Origin: Variovorax paradoxus
GTDB lineage: Bacteria; Pseudomonadota; Gammaproteobacteria; Burkholderiales; Burkholderiaceae_C
Direction: 5' to 3'
DNA: 64,000 nucleotides
Assembly: GCF_000834655.1 (NCBI RefSeq)
Contig: NZ_JXQQ01000065.1
Span: forward strand, 1-64,000
This document shows positions 32,711 to 42,179 of this stretch, one piece after another. Every line of letters begins with the position of its first letter. The first letter of the stretch is position 1. The notes beneath the pieces are model-generated. The model was not told the DNA's origin. It did not search any database and saw nothing but the letters and a program-made list of their open reading frames with translations. A program made the position numbers and the translations under genes.

Positions 32711-33652
32711 CTAGCTCGCCCGGCGCATGCCCTGCAGGGCTTTCGTCATCTCGTCGACGATCACCGCATTGGCGGCATCGTGCAGCCGCACCACGCCCAC
32801 GGGCGGCAGGTTCCATTGCAGGCGCTGGGGCATCACGCGGGCGCCGCTCGCATCGGCCACCTCCTGCGCAATGTCGTCGGGCAGGATGGTGATCGCATCG
32901 GGCATGTGCCGCAGCACCGACACCAGCGTCTTCTGCGCATACGCCTCCAGCAAAGGAACGGGCACCGGCTGCCCCGCCGAGGCGAAGATCGAATGGATCA
33001 TCTGGCGGATCGGCGTGTCCTCCGGCGGAAAGATCCAGTGCAGGGAAACGAAGGCTTCCCAGTCGAGCCCGCGCCGCGCCAGCCGCTGCGCGGCCGCGCG
33101 CGACACCACCAGGCGCGGCTCCTGCGTGTAGAGAAACTCCTGTGCCAGCCCGGCTTCAGCGCTGGCCGAGGTGAAACGGCAGATCGCGCAGTCCAGCGTG
33201 CGTGCGCGCACCGCCTGGACCAGCACGTGGGTCGTGGCCTCCTCCACCACGAAACCCAGGCGCGGCCGCACGGCCAGGAGATGCCGCCAGACGGCGTCCT
33301 GCGTGGCGCGCGCAAGGAACGGCAGCACGCCGATGCGCAGCCGCCCCTGCAGCCCCGTGCCGAGCGCGGCCAGGTCCTGCCCGAGCGATTGCGCATCGGC
33401 CAGCGCCACCCGCGCCCGCGCCAGCACCAGGAGCCCCGCAGCCGTGGGCTCCAGGCCCCGCCGGCTGCGGGTGAACAGCGGCGTCATGAAGATGTTCTCG
33501 ATCTCGCCCAGCGCACGCGTGACGGTCGGCTGGCTCAGGCCCAGGTGTGCGGCGGCGCGGCTGACCGAGCGCTGTCGTTCGAGTTCGGCAAGCAGCGCGA
33601 AATGGCGCAGCTTGAGCCGTGGCGTGAGGTGCTGGAGCGTCGGCGCTGACAT
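32711..33652 (-). CDS. LysR-family transcriptional regulator
   Basis: A 313-residue regulator with the helix-turn-helix at about residues 16-75 (LKLRHFALLAELERQRSVSRAAAHLGLSQPTVTRALGEIE) and a periplasmic-binding-protein-like ligand domain from about 98. It resembles the GbpR/aromatic-regulator branch in having a few extra N-terminal residues. It is read in the same direction as the oxidoreductase operon 172 nt downstream, and divergent from the gamma-glutamyltransferase-Bug operon (93-nt gap). It could control either; divergence favours the latter. Confidence 0.9.
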   Translation of the reverse strand: MSAPTLQHLTPRLKLRHFALLAELERQRSVSRAAAHLGLSQPTVTRALGEIENIFMTPLFTRSRRGLEPTAAGLLVLARARVALADAQSLGQDLAALGTGLQGRLRIGVLPFLARATQDAVWRHLLAVRPRLGFVVEEATTHVLVQAVRARTLDCAICRFTSASAEAGLAQEFLYTQEPRLVVSRAAAQRLARRGLDWEAFVSLHWIFPPEDTPIRQMIHSIFASAGQPVPVPLLEAYAQKTLVSVLRHMPDAITILPDDIAQEVADASGARVMPQRLQWNLPPVGVVRLHDAANAVIVDEMTKALQGMRRAS

Positions 33653-33745
33653 GCGGCGATGCTAAACGAGAGGCATAGCAGTCGATGCATGCATTCATCA
33701 GTAAATATGCGCTTCTGGCTATCCGAACTTTCTACACTCGGCCGC

Positions 33746-35581
33746 ATGTTCACCACCCGCCCTGAAATCGCCGGCACTTTCGGCGTCGCCTCATCGACCC
33801 ACTGGCTGGCCTCGCAGACCGCGATGGGCGTGCTCGAGCGCGGCGGCAACGCCTTCGACGCCGCCGTGGCGGGCGGCTTCGTGCTGCAGGTGGTGGAGCC
33901 GCACCTGAACGGCCCCGGCGGCGAAGCGCCGATCCTGCTGTGGAGCGAGCGCGAGCAGCGCATGCACGCCCTGCGCGGACAAGGCTGCGCGCCGGCCGAC
34001 GCCACCGCCTCGACCTTCCGCGCGCTCGGCTTCGAGCAGGTGCCGGGCATCGGCCTCCTGGGCGCGACGGTGCCGGGTGCTTTTTCGGCCTGGCTCACGA
34101 TGCTGCGCGAGCACGGCACCTGGTCGCTGGCCGAGGTGCTGGCGCCGGCGATCGGCTATGCGCGCGACGGCTTCCCGCTGGTGCCGCGGGTGGCCGAGGC
34201 GATCCTGGCGGTGCGCGGCCTCTTCCTCGAACACTGGCACGCCTCGGCCGAGGTGTGGCTGCCCGGCGGCAGGGTTCCGCAGCCCGGTTCGCTGTTCCGG
34301 CTGCCGGCGCTGGCCGCGACCTACAGCCGCATCGTCGAGACGGCCGAGCGCGAAGGCAGCGGCCGCACCGGCGTGATCGATGCGGCGATCCGCACCTGGC
34401 AGCAAGGCTTCGTCGCGCGCGAGATCGACCGCTATTGCCGCAACACGACCGTGCGCGACAGCAGCGGCGAGGCGCACGCCGGCCTGCTGCGCCTGGACGA
34501 CATGGCCGAATGGCGCGTGGCCACCGAGGCGCCGCTCACGGCGGACTTCGGACGCTACACCGTCGCCAAGTGCGGCTTCTGGAGCCAGGGGCCGGCCTTC
34601 CTGCAGCAGCTGGGCATGCTGCGGCACGCGGGCCTGGAGCACCACGTGCCCGGCTCGGCAGGCTTCGTGCATCGCATCACCGAAGCCGCCAAGCTCGCGC
34701 TGGCCGACCGCCTCGCGTGGTACGGCACGGCGTCGGGTGCGCGCGGCGATGCGCAAGAGGCACTGCTGTCGGATGCCTATCTGCGCGAGCGCTGGGCGAT
34801 GGTCGACCTGCAGCGCGCCTCCGAGGTCCTGCGCCCCGGCGCGCCCCTGGGCCTCGCGCCGCGCCTGCCCGACCTGGACGTGAGCGCACGAACCCTTCGC
34901 AACGCCGACACGCGCTTCGGCATCGGCGAGCCTACCTTCGCCGCGCTGCCGCCCATCGCCGAATGGGCCGAGCGCGAGATCTTCGTGGGCGACACCTGCC
35001 ACATCGACGTGATCGACCGGCACGGCAACATGGTTGCGGCCACGCCCTCGGGTGGCTGGCTGTCGTCGAGCCCGACGATTCCGGCGCTGGGCTTCGCGCT
35101 CAACACCCGGCTGCAGATGAGCTGGCTCGACGAGGGCCTGCCCGGGTCCGTGGAGCCGCGCGTCGCGCCCTGCACCACGCTCTCGCCTTCGATGGCGCTG
35201 CGCGACGGCCAGCCGTACATGGCATTCGGCACGCCCGGCGGCGACCAGCAGGACCAGTGGTCGGTCAGCTTCTTCCTGCGCCATGCGGTGCACGGCCTCA
35301 ACCTGCAGCAGGCGATCGACGCGCCGGCCTGGCACGTCAAGCACGCGCCCAGTTCATTCTGGCCGCGCCAGACCACGCTCAACACGCTCACGCTGGAATC
35401 GCGCTTCGAGCCCGAAACGCTCGACGCGCTGCGCGCGATGGGCCACCGCGTGCAGGTGGGCGATGCCTGGTCCGAAAGCCGCATGTCCGCCTGCAGCCGC
35501 GAGCGCGACGCGGAAGGCCGGCTGCTGCTGCGCGCCGGCGCCAATCCGCGCGGCATGCAGGGCTACGCGGTGGGCCGCTGA
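33746..35581 (+). CDS. Gamma-glutamyltransferase family protein
   Basis: A 611-residue Ntn-hydrolase that normally self-cleaves at a Thr into large and small subunits. The candidate nucleophile is Thr417 in GDTCHIDVIDRHGNMVA, which lines up with the TTH motif of classical GGT. PSGGWLSSSP and GTPGGDQQDQW follow. The N-terminal part has GGNAFDAAVAGGFVLQVVEPHLNGPGGEAP. The start at MFTTRPEIAGTFG is preferred over the more upstream frame. No signal peptide is visible, so it is probably the cytoplasmic YwrD-like branch. It begins an operon with a Bug receptor, which suggests hydrolysis of an imported gamma-glutamyl or related amide compound. Confidence 0.9.
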   Translation: MFTTRPEIAGTFGVASSTHWLASQTAMGVLERGGNAFDAAVAGGFVLQVVEPHLNGPGGEAPILLWSEREQRMHALRGQGCAPADATASTFRALGFEQVPGIGLLGATVPGAFSAWLTMLREHGTWSLAEVLAPAIGYARDGFPLVPRVAEAILAVRGLFLEHWHASAEVWLPGGRVPQPGSLFRLPALAATYSRIVETAEREGSGRTGVIDAAIRTWQQGFVAREIDRYCRNTTVRDSSGEAHAGLLRLDDMAEWRVATEAPLTADFGRYTVAKCGFWSQGPAFLQQLGMLRHAGLEHHVPGSAGFVHRITEAAKLALADRLAWYGTASGARGDAQEALLSDAYLRERWAMVDLQRASEVLRPGAPLGLAPRLPDLDVSARTLRNADTRFGIGEPTFAALPPIAEWAEREIFVGDTCHIDVIDRHGNMVAATPSGGWLSSSPTIPALGFALNTRLQMSWLDEGLPGSVEPRVAPCTTLSPSMALRDGQPYMAFGTPGGDQQDQWSVSFFLRHAVHGLNLQQAIDAPAWHVKHAPSSFWPRQTTLNTLTLESRFEPETLDALRAMGHRVQVGDAWSESRMSACSRERDAEGRLLLRAGANPRGMQGYAVGR

Positions 35582-35625
35582 TCGGCTTGCGCTTTCTTCA
35601 ATTTCGTTCCAAGGACTTCACCACC

Positions 35626-36591
35626 ATGTTCCAACGTGTCTTGCGCGGCCTCTTGCTGCTGGCCCTCACCTGCACCGCGCAGGCGGGCTTCGCCGCCTAT
35701 CCCGAGAAGCCGATCACGCTGATCGTCCCCTGGGCCGCGGGCGGCTCCACCGACATCTTGGCGCGCGCCATCGCCGAGCAGCTCACCAAGTCGATGGGCC
35801 AGCCGGTGGTGGTGGACAACCGCGTGGGCGCCTCGGGCAACATCGGCTCGAACTTCGTCGCCAAGGCCAAGCCCGATGGCTACACGCTCCTCATCGGCTC
35901 GATGAGCACGCACGCGATGAACCCGACGCTCATGCCCGGCATGCCCTTCAACGGCACGGACGACTTCACGCCCATCGCGCTGGTGGCCAACGTGATCAAC
36001 ACGATGGTGATCAACCCTTCGGTGCCGGCGAAGAACCTGCGCGAGTTCATCGCCTACGCCAAGGCCAACCCGGGCAAGCTGGCGTATGCCTCGGCGGGCG
36101 GCGGCTCCACCAATCACCTGAGCGCCGAGATGTTCAAGAAGGCCGCGGGCATCGACATGCTGCACGTGCCCTACAAGGGCGGCGCGCCGGCCGTGCTCGA
36201 CACCGTGGGCAACCAGACGCAGGTGCTGTTCTCCGCCGGCACGCAGACGCTGCCGCACGTGAAGGCGGGCAAGCTGCGCCTCCTGGCCGTGACCGAACCC
36301 AAGCGCTCCGCGCTGCTGCCCGACACGCCCACCGTGGCCGAGACGCTGCCCGGCTACGAAATGAGCGTGTGGTACGCCGCGTTCGGACCGGCGGGCATGC
36401 CTGCCGAACTGGTCGCGCGCCTGAACACCGAGATCAACAAGGCGCTGGCGGTGCCGGAGGTGCGCACCCGCATGGATTCGATCGGCGTCGAGCTCGTGAA
36501 GAGCACGCCCGAACAGCTGGCGACCTCGCTTCGCAGGGACACCCAGCGCTACGACAAGGTCATCAAGGACCTGGGGATCAAGCTTGACTGA
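35626..36591 (+). CDS. Bug-family tripartite tricarboxylate transporter receptor (TctC-like)
   Basis: A 321-residue periplasmic solute receptor. The signal peptide is about 24 residues and ends TAQAGFAA. The mature part begins with the family pattern YPEKPITLIVPWAAGGSTD, followed by VVDNRVGASGNIGS and YTLLIGSMST. Bug receptors bind carboxylates and related small molecules. No TctA/TctB membrane genes lie in the window, so this is one of the orphan receptors common in Burkholderiales. It lies 44 nt after the gamma-glutamyltransferase gene. Confidence 0.93.
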   Translation: MFQRVLRGLLLLALTCTAQAGFAAYPEKPITLIVPWAAGGSTDILARAIAEQLTKSMGQPVVVDNRVGASGNIGSNFVAKAKPDGYTLLIGSMSTHAMNPTLMPGMPFNGTDDFTPIALVANVINTMVINPSVPAKNLREFIAYAKANPGKLAYASAGGGSTNHLSAEMFKKAAGIDMLHVPYKGGAPAVLDTVGNQTQVLFSAGTQTLPHVKAGKLRLLAVTEPKRSALLPDTPTVAETLPGYEMSVWYAAFGPAGMPAELVARLNTEINKALAVPEVRTRMDSIGVELVKSTPEQLATSLRRDTQRYDKVIKDLGIKLD

Positions 36592-37117
36592 CGGGGACGT
36601 GCTGCCCCAGGCGGTCTGCGTGCCGCTCTGCGACGCGCTCTCGCGCGCCAGCACCTTCGATGCGGCAATGGCGCACATCGAGGCGGCGCGGCTCTCGGTG
36701 CTCGGCCCGGGGCTGCTCACGGTGAACCTGAACGCGACGACTCCGGACGATCCGCCGGACGAGGTGCAGTTGCAACGCCTCTGGTCTTCCAACCCGCAGG
36801 CCTACCCGGTGGCCGGCCGCAAGCGCAAGACGCTCACGCCGTGGACGCGGCAACTGCTCGTGCGCGCCGAGGTCTTCATCGGCGAAGGCGACGAGGCCCT
36901 GGCCCAGGTGTTCGACGACCACGCGCTCATCTCCGCGCTGGGGCTTCGCGCCGTGGTGAACGTGCCGTTGATGGAAGACGGCCGGTGCGCCGCCACCTTC
37001 AACGTGTTGGGCACCCGGGCGCGCTGGACGCCGCAGGAGATCGCGCTGGTGCGGCTGCTGGCGCTGCTGGCCACGCCGTGGGTGCTGCGCGCGCGCAGCG
37101 GTGCGGTGAGCGGTTGA
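36584..37117 (+). CDS. GAF-domain protein following the Bug receptor
   Basis: A 177-residue soluble protein with a GAF-like fold, ending in SALGLRAVVNVPLMEDGRCAATFNVLG and a helix WTPQEIALVRLLALLATPWVL. The start is a TTG at 36584 that overlaps the receptor stop by 8 nt and has GGGGA 6 nt upstream; a GTG at 36599 is the alternative. Overlap with the receptor gene means coupled expression. It may sense the same ligand, but it carries no output domain. Confidence 0.75.
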   Translation: MTDGDVLPQAVCVPLCDALSRASTFDAAMAHIEAARLSVLGPGLLTVNLNATTPDDPPDEVQLQRLWSSNPQAYPVAGRKRKTLTPWTRQLLVRAEVFIGEGDEALAQVFDDHALISALGLRAVVNVPLMEDGRCAATFNVLGTRARWTPQEIALVRLLALLATPWVLRARSGAVSG

Positions 37118-37311
37118 GCGCCTGAGCGGCTGCAGGCTCGCCCCACGGGCAAACCCTCGGGCGTCTCGAAAGTCATGCAAATGGCATCGCCGGGATAGGA
37201 CGGGCAGCGCCGGGTCGTCCAAGAATCTCCATGTCCAAGGCGCGCCCCGCCTCGTTCGGGCCGGCCGGTCCGAAGGGCGTGCGCTGCAGCGCAGGACAGG
37301 AGACAAAAACC

Positions 37312-39810
37312 ATGACAACACCGACGCGCGCGCCGATGCGCATTCCCCGACAGATGCTCCTGGCCGGTTCGGCGGCGAGCCTCTCTCTCCTGCTTGCCGC
37401 TTGCGGCGGCGGCGGAGGTGGCGGCAACGGGTTCCCCTGGAACTTCGGCAATGGCGGCGGTGGCGGCAATGGCGGTGACGGCGGCGCCACCGGCGGCATG
37501 GAGGTGCGCACGCTCTCCACCCGCGCCGACCTTGTCAGCGACGGCGACGTGCTGGTCGAGCTGCTTCCCGAAGGCGGCAATGCCGGGGGCCTGAAGGTCA
37601 CGCTGAACGGCAAGGACATCACCGACGCGTTCGCCAGGCGCGCCGACGGCCGCATCACCGGGCTTGCCACCGGCCTGGCGGTGGGATCGAACACGATCAA
37701 GGCGAGCACCCGGCTCAACCGCGAAGCCACGCTCACGGTCGTCAACGCGCCGCGCAGCGGGCCGGTGCTGTCGAGCACGCAGTTCACGCCGTACGTCTGC
37801 GCCACGCCGGCGCCCACGACCGGCGCTGGGGCAACGCCCGCATCGAACGCCAGCGGCCTCTCGACCAGCGCAACCGATGCGCAGTGCAGCATCGCCACCG
37901 AGTTCAAGCTGTTCTATCGCACGCTCACGCCCGTGACGGCAGCGCCGGGCGACGGCGGCTGCTCGTTCGTGCCTCCTGACCCCAGCCCCGCCACCGCGGG
38001 CGGCCCCGTTCCGCCGACGCCGGCCAACTCGTGCCTGCAGCCCTATGTGGCGGGCACCACGCCCGCATCCGCGGTCGCGAGCACCACCACGACGACCGGC
38101 GTGAAGGTGCCGTACATCGTTCGCGTGGAGCGCGGCACGATCAACCGAGGCATCTACGACATCGCAGTGCTGTTCGACCCGTCGGCCCCGGCATGGACTG
38201 CGACCTCTCCCCAGCCTCAGTGGAACCGCAAGCTCCTCTATTCGTTCGGCGCCGGCACGGGCTTTCCGAGGCTGCAGTTCCGCTCGTCGCAGAACTGGGC
38301 CGACGACGCGGCGCTCTCGCGCGGCTTCATGGTCGTGGACAACAGCATGACCGACTCCCAGCTCAACGGAAACCGCTACCTGGTGGCCGAGACGACGCTG
38401 ATGATGAAGGAGCACGTCATCGACAGCTACGGCGAGGTGCTCTACATGATGGGCAACGGCGGCTCGGGCGGCGCGATCAACCAGAACAGCGTGGCCTCGC
38501 TCTTGCCCGGCGTGATCGACGGCACGCAGCTGGGCGTGGACTTCGCCGACTCCGAGACGACAGCGATGGAGGTGATGGACTGCGTGCAGCTGGTCAACTT
38601 CTACCAGTCGCCCGCATGGACGGCCTTGCAGGTGGGCGCGACCCCGACGCAGGTCAACGCGAAGAAGAAGGCGATCAACGGGCACCTGGACCACACCGCC
38701 TGCCACGGCTGGCTCACCTTCTTCGGCGGCCTCCTGAAATCCGGCAACTACACGCCGCTGGGCGTGGCCGACAACGCCACCGGCGCGATCGTGCCAACCG
38801 GCGCGCCGACCAACAACTGCCAGCTTCCGGCCTCCTTGGTCTACGACCCCGCGAGCAACCCGACGGGGCCGCGCTGCGGCATCACCGACGGCGCATCGAG
38901 CGTCTACGGCACGACGGCCAACGCACTCGCACCCAGCGGCGTGCGCGGGCTGAGCAACCTGGACAACGTGGGCATCCAGTACGGCCTGAAGGCGCTGAAG
39001 TCGGGCGCGATCTCCGCCGAGGAGTTTGTCACGCTCAACGAGAAGGTGGGCGGCTCGGACACGGACGGCAACCTCTCCGCCGCGCGCGCCGTGGCGGACG
39101 CCGATTCGCTGTCGATCGCCTACCGCGCGGGTCTGGTCTCGCCGGGCGGCAACCTCGCCAAGGTGGCGACGATCGACCTGCGCGCCTACGACGAGACTTA
39201 CAACCTCCCGATCGGCCAGGCCGGCATCCACCAGTACTGGCGCAGCTACTCGCACCGCGCCCGCATCGATGCGGCGGCCGGCGGGCATGCGAACCATGCG
39301 CTGTGGCGCTTCGGTCCCGCGGGCACGCCGCCGTCGATTCCCGTCGAAGCGTTCCTCGCGATGGATGCCTGGCTCACGGGCCTGGTGACTTCGAGCCCGA
39401 AGGAATGGACCAACGCGGAGCGCACCCAGCAGCAGGTGGCCGCAGCCAGGCCCGCCGCCGCGTCGGACCTGTGCTACCTGTCGGCCGACACGACGTTCTC
39501 CACCAAGGTGTTGAACACCGCGACCTGCGACGCCGACCCGGTGCTGCTGCCGCAAGGCTCGCCGCGCCAGGTTGCCGGTGGACCGTTGACGGAAGACATC
39601 CTGAAATGCCAGTTGAAGCCGCTGGCCGCCGCCGACTACGCACCCGTCACCTTCTCGCCCACCCAATGGTCGCGCCTGCAGGTAGCTTTTGCGCAAGGCG
39701 TGTGCGATTGGAGCAAGCCGGGCGTGGGCCAGGTCCAGACGGCGGCGCCGATGACCTTCAGGGCCGGTGCCGGCGGCAAACCGCTGGGGCCGCGGCCGGC
39801 GAGTTCGTGA
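37312..39810 (+). CDS. DUF6351-type secreted lipoprotein hydrolase 1
   Basis: An 832-residue lipoprotein with a lipobox LLLAAC at about residues 22-27, directly followed by a Gly-rich spacer. A beta-rich domain (about 50-150) precedes a large alpha/beta-hydrolase-like domain. There, MGNGGSGGAINQNS contains a GxSG nucleophile-elbow candidate, Ser385. I assign it to DUF6351 from the shared motifs VKVPYIVRVERGTINRGIYDIAVL and LNEKVGG-D-DGNL. The frame is open to 37231, but ATG 37312 has AGGAGA upstream and gives the signal peptide. A paralogue lies at 48810. Enzyme activity and substrate are unproven. Confidence 0.78.
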   Translation: MTTPTRAPMRIPRQMLLAGSAASLSLLLAACGGGGGGGNGFPWNFGNGGGGGNGGDGGATGGMEVRTLSTRADLVSDGDVLVELLPEGGNAGGLKVTLNGKDITDAFARRADGRITGLATGLAVGSNTIKASTRLNREATLTVVNAPRSGPVLSSTQFTPYVCATPAPTTGAGATPASNASGLSTSATDAQCSIATEFKLFYRTLTPVTAAPGDGGCSFVPPDPSPATAGGPVPPTPANSCLQPYVAGTTPASAVASTTTTTGVKVPYIVRVERGTINRGIYDIAVLFDPSAPAWTATSPQPQWNRKLLYSFGAGTGFPRLQFRSSQNWADDAALSRGFMVVDNSMTDSQLNGNRYLVAETTLMMKEHVIDSYGEVLYMMGNGGSGGAINQNSVASLLPGVIDGTQLGVDFADSETTAMEVMDCVQLVNFYQSPAWTALQVGATPTQVNAKKKAINGHLDHTACHGWLTFFGGLLKSGNYTPLGVADNATGAIVPTGAPTNNCQLPASLVYDPASNPTGPRCGITDGASSVYGTTANALAPSGVRGLSNLDNVGIQYGLKALKSGAISAEEFVTLNEKVGGSDTDGNLSAARAVADADSLSIAYRAGLVSPGGNLAKVATIDLRAYDETYNLPIGQAGIHQYWRSYSHRARIDAAAGGHANHALWRFGPAGTPPSIPVEAFLAMDAWLTGLVTSSPKEWTNAERTQQQVAAARPAAASDLCYLSADTTFSTKVLNTATCDADPVLLPQGSPRQVAGGPLTEDILKCQLKPLAAADYAPVTFSPTQWSRLQVAFAQGVCDWSKPGVGQVQTAAPMTFRAGAGGKPLGPRPASS

Positions 39811-39837
39811 GCCCGGCCGTCGAGGCCAACACCGACC

Positions 39838-40725
39838 TCAGCCCTGCCCCGCAGCGGGCACGAAACGGCACTCGCGCATCCACTTCGTCATGACCCACTT
39901 GTCGCCCCGGGTCACCGCTGCGCTGGCGTGCAGCGACCGCGCATCGACGCGGCCGCTGCCGTCGCAGTATTCGAAGTAGCAGGCATTGCCACGGACCGGC
40001 GAAAACGCCAGGCCCAGTTGCGGAAAGACGGTCTGGCCGCCGTCCGGCACGTCGTTGAGGTAAGTCACAAGCGTGCTCACGCGCTGGCCGCTTCGCGCGA
40101 TGGACTCGCGGTTCGCGGCATTGGTGGGCGCCAGGTAGTCGTGGTGCGGTTCGCTGCCCGCGCCGGTCGGGTAATACAGCAGCTGCAGCCCCTCGCCGTT
40201 TTCCAGCGGAAGGTTCATCAAGGCCGACAGGCGCCGATCGAGTCGCGCGACCAGGTCGTTTTCGCCCAGCCGGAAGAACATGCCCCAGCTCGCGCGCTTG
40301 TCGCTCACGACGTCGCGGCCGCTCACCGGGTCGACCAGCGTGGAAGGCTTCAAGCGCGGCCGCGCCATCTCGATGAGGGCCTTGCATTCGTCGGCGTCCA
40401 CGACATTGCCGAGCGCGGCAAAGACCGGGTCCTCGCCGCGCGAGTGCACGACGATCTCTCGGTCGGCCGCGGCGATTCGCGTGCCCGGTGCGAGCCGCGT
40501 CACGGGCTTGGGCGGGGCCTCGTCCGGCAGCTCGATGGCGTCGGTTGGCACGGCTGCGCCCCGCTGGCGCGCATCGACGTAGGCCGCGACGATGGCCTGC
40601 GCGGCGCGCTCGTTCATGCCCTGCCCTCGCATCGTTGCCACGAGCGCGTGGGGCGCCTGGCCGGCATCGAGGTTGTGCGTGAGCCAGCGGCCCAGGTCAG
40701 GCGAGAAACGGACGACGGTGCTCAT
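39838..40725 (-). CDS. 2OG-Fe(II) oxygenase, prolyl-4-hydroxylase-like
   Basis: A 295-residue non-heme iron dioxygenase. The C-terminal about 200 residues carry the P4Hc fold with the iron ligands HxD (EPHHDYL) and a distal His in RSLHASAAV, plus Lys/Trp in KWVMTKW for 2-oxoglutarate binding. The N-terminal about 90 residues are helical and unassigned. No signal peptide is present. It is the last gene of the minus-strand series that begins with the phosphoesterase, 30 nt after the lipoprotein gene. It ends 27 nt from the convergent DUF6351 gene. The substrate is unknown. Confidence 0.88.
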   Translation of the reverse strand: MSTVVRFSPDLGRWLTHNLDAGQAPHALVATMRGQGMNERAAQAIVAAYVDARQRGAAVPTDAIELPDEAPPKPVTRLAPGTRIAAADREIVVHSRGEDPVFAALGNVVDADECKALIEMARPRLKPSTLVDPVSGRDVVSDKRASWGMFFRLGENDLVARLDRRLSALMNLPLENGEGLQLLYYPTGAGSEPHHDYLAPTNAANRESIARSGQRVSTLVTYLNDVPDGGQTVFPQLGLAFSPVRGNACYFEYCDGSGRVDARSLHASAAVTRGDKWVMTKWMRECRFVPAAGQG

Positions 40726-40755
40726 GAGGCTCTGCGAATTCCATGCACGCGCGAA

Positions 40756-41427
40756 TCAGACCGGCCCCACTTGCGCGACCCAGCCCTTGTCGCCGCGCGT
40801 GAAGCCCTGGCGCATCTGCAGCTTGCCGCCCGCGCCATTCGCGATGCGCGCAATCATCGGAAACACGCGCTGCGCCTCGGCCTCCTGCATCCAGGGCGCC
40901 GTGTCGATTTGGTAGGTGTAGCTCACCACCGCCAGCGGATGCTGCGCGTTCGCGGCATCGACCTTGACGTCGACGATCTGCTCGCGCTTGAGATGCGCCA
41001 CGCAAAGATCGTTGGCGTGTTCGGTGCCGTTGGCCGCGTGCTGATGCGGCTTGTAGAACTTGCGGCCCGCGTCGGTCAGCTCGAATCGCTTGACCGCGCC
41101 GTCCGGGTTCTCGGCGCTCTTGGGCACGGCGACGATGGTGCTGTGCACCAGGCCCAGCTGCTCCATCACCGGGAACTGGACGGCATGGCGCGCACCGGAA
41201 CCGGCCTCGGCTTCGGTCAGGTCGATGGGCCAGTCGAACATCGCAAGGCAGATGTCGCCGCGCTGGGCGAGGTACTCGTCCAGCGGTGCCGCGAGATTCT
41301 CGGCGGTGGGCGCCTCGGCATCGCGGGCGGCGCTGCACGCAGCGAGCACGCAGACCAGGGCGATGCCGGTCAGGGTCTTGATCGAAGTCTGGGTGCGCCG
41401 GCTCGGGCGGATGAAGCGGAGATTCAT
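40756..41427 (-). CDS. Lipoprotein of unknown family, paralogue A
   Basis: A 223-residue predicted lipoprotein. Signal sequence at residues 1-32 ends in the lipobox VLAAC. The mature protein begins SAARDAEAPTAENLAAPLDEY and has the conserved features DYLAQRG-type helix (DEYLAQRGDICLAMFDWPID), FELTDAGRKFYK, a Cys in HANDLCVAHL, and a terminal GWVAQVG. It shares this whole scheme with the adjacent paralogue B, so the two arose by tandem duplication. I know no family for it. A frame open far upstream is ignored because ATG 41427 gives a clean signal peptide. Confidence 0.7.
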   Translation of the reverse strand: MNLRFIRPSRRTQTSIKTLTGIALVCVLAACSAARDAEAPTAENLAAPLDEYLAQRGDICLAMFDWPIDLTEAEAGSGARHAVQFPVMEQLGLVHSTIVAVPKSAENPDGAVKRFELTDAGRKFYKPHQHAANGTEHANDLCVAHLKREQIVDVKVDAANAQHPLAVVSYTYQIDTAPWMQEAEAQRVFPMIARIANGAGGKLQMRQGFTRGDKGWVAQVGPV

Positions 41428-41498
41428 GAAGGCTCTGGTTGATTTTTCGGGTGGCAATGAAAGGCGCGATGCCGCGCCCGGTCGGCGGAAGGTCTCGG

Positions 41499-42179
41499 CT
41501 AGTGCGCATCCAGTTCGTCCGCGACCCAGCCGCTCCTTGTCAGGTGCACGCCCAGGCGCACCTGCATCGTTCCTTCGCGCTGCATGGCCCGCGCCAGCAG
41601 CGGAAAGGCCTGCTGCACCTCGGGCGCCGCGGCCCAGGGTTCGGGCGAGATGCGGTAGGTGAAGAGCAGCGAGGTCGCGGTGCGGCCATCGCGCGTTTGC
41701 GGCGGGTCCCAGCCGACCAGGCGGTCCAGGCTGAGCGTGGCCGCGCAGAAGTCGGCCGGATGGGTGACGTTCTCTGTCGTGGTGCGGATCACGATGGGCA
41801 CCTTCAGGTAGAACTTGCGCCCCGCGTCGGTCAGCGCGTATTCGCGGGCCGGCACGGTGGATGCCGGCGGCTGGGCACCGGCGGTGCTGCCGGGCGCGAG
41901 GGCGACATCCTTGCCGCTCACCAGCCCCAGCTTCTCGAGCACCGGCATCTGCTGCGCATCCGGGTTGCGCGACCCGGCCATCACCGTGATCGGCCACTCG
42001 TACTTGGCCAGGCACACATGGCCGCGCTGCGCGAGGTAGTCGTTCGTGGTCGCGGTGAAGTTCTCCTGGGTCGGAAGGCGCGCCTGTTCGTTGTCGCAGC
42101 CGTTGAGCGTGGCCAGCATCGCCAGCAGGAACACGGCGCCGCCGACGCCCCGAAGCACGGTGTTTGCAAGGCTCTTCAT
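41499..42179 (-). CDS. Lipoprotein of unknown family, paralogue B
   Basis: A 226-residue predicted lipoprotein with lipobox LATLNGC. It aligns end to end with paralogue A: NDYLAQRGHVCLAKYEWPI, MPVLEKLGLVSG, YALTDAGRKFYLK, a Cys in HPADFCAATL, then YRISPEPW and GWVADELDAH. Two conserved Cys may form a disulfide in the periplasm. The start overlaps the stop of the di-heme peroxidase gene (ATGA), so translation is coupled to it. It may be a partner protein of that cytochrome, but this is only a context inference. Confidence 0.72.
   Translation of the reverse strand: MKSLANTVLRGVGGAVFLLAMLATLNGCDNEQARLPTQENFTATTNDYLAQRGHVCLAKYEWPITVMAGSRNPDAQQMPVLEKLGLVSGKDVALAPGSTAGAQPPASTVPAREYALTDAGRKFYLKVPIVIRTTTENVTHPADFCAATLSLDRLVGWDPPQTRDGRTATSLLFTYRISPEPWAAAPEVQQAFPLLARAMQREGTMQVRLGVHLTRSGWVADELDAH

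Noticed and set aside
33653..33745. LysR-type T-N11-A box and the ATGCATGCAT palindrome in the LysR/GGT gap
   Set aside because: Such short motifs occur by chance in this AT-richer gap and no second supporting site was seen.
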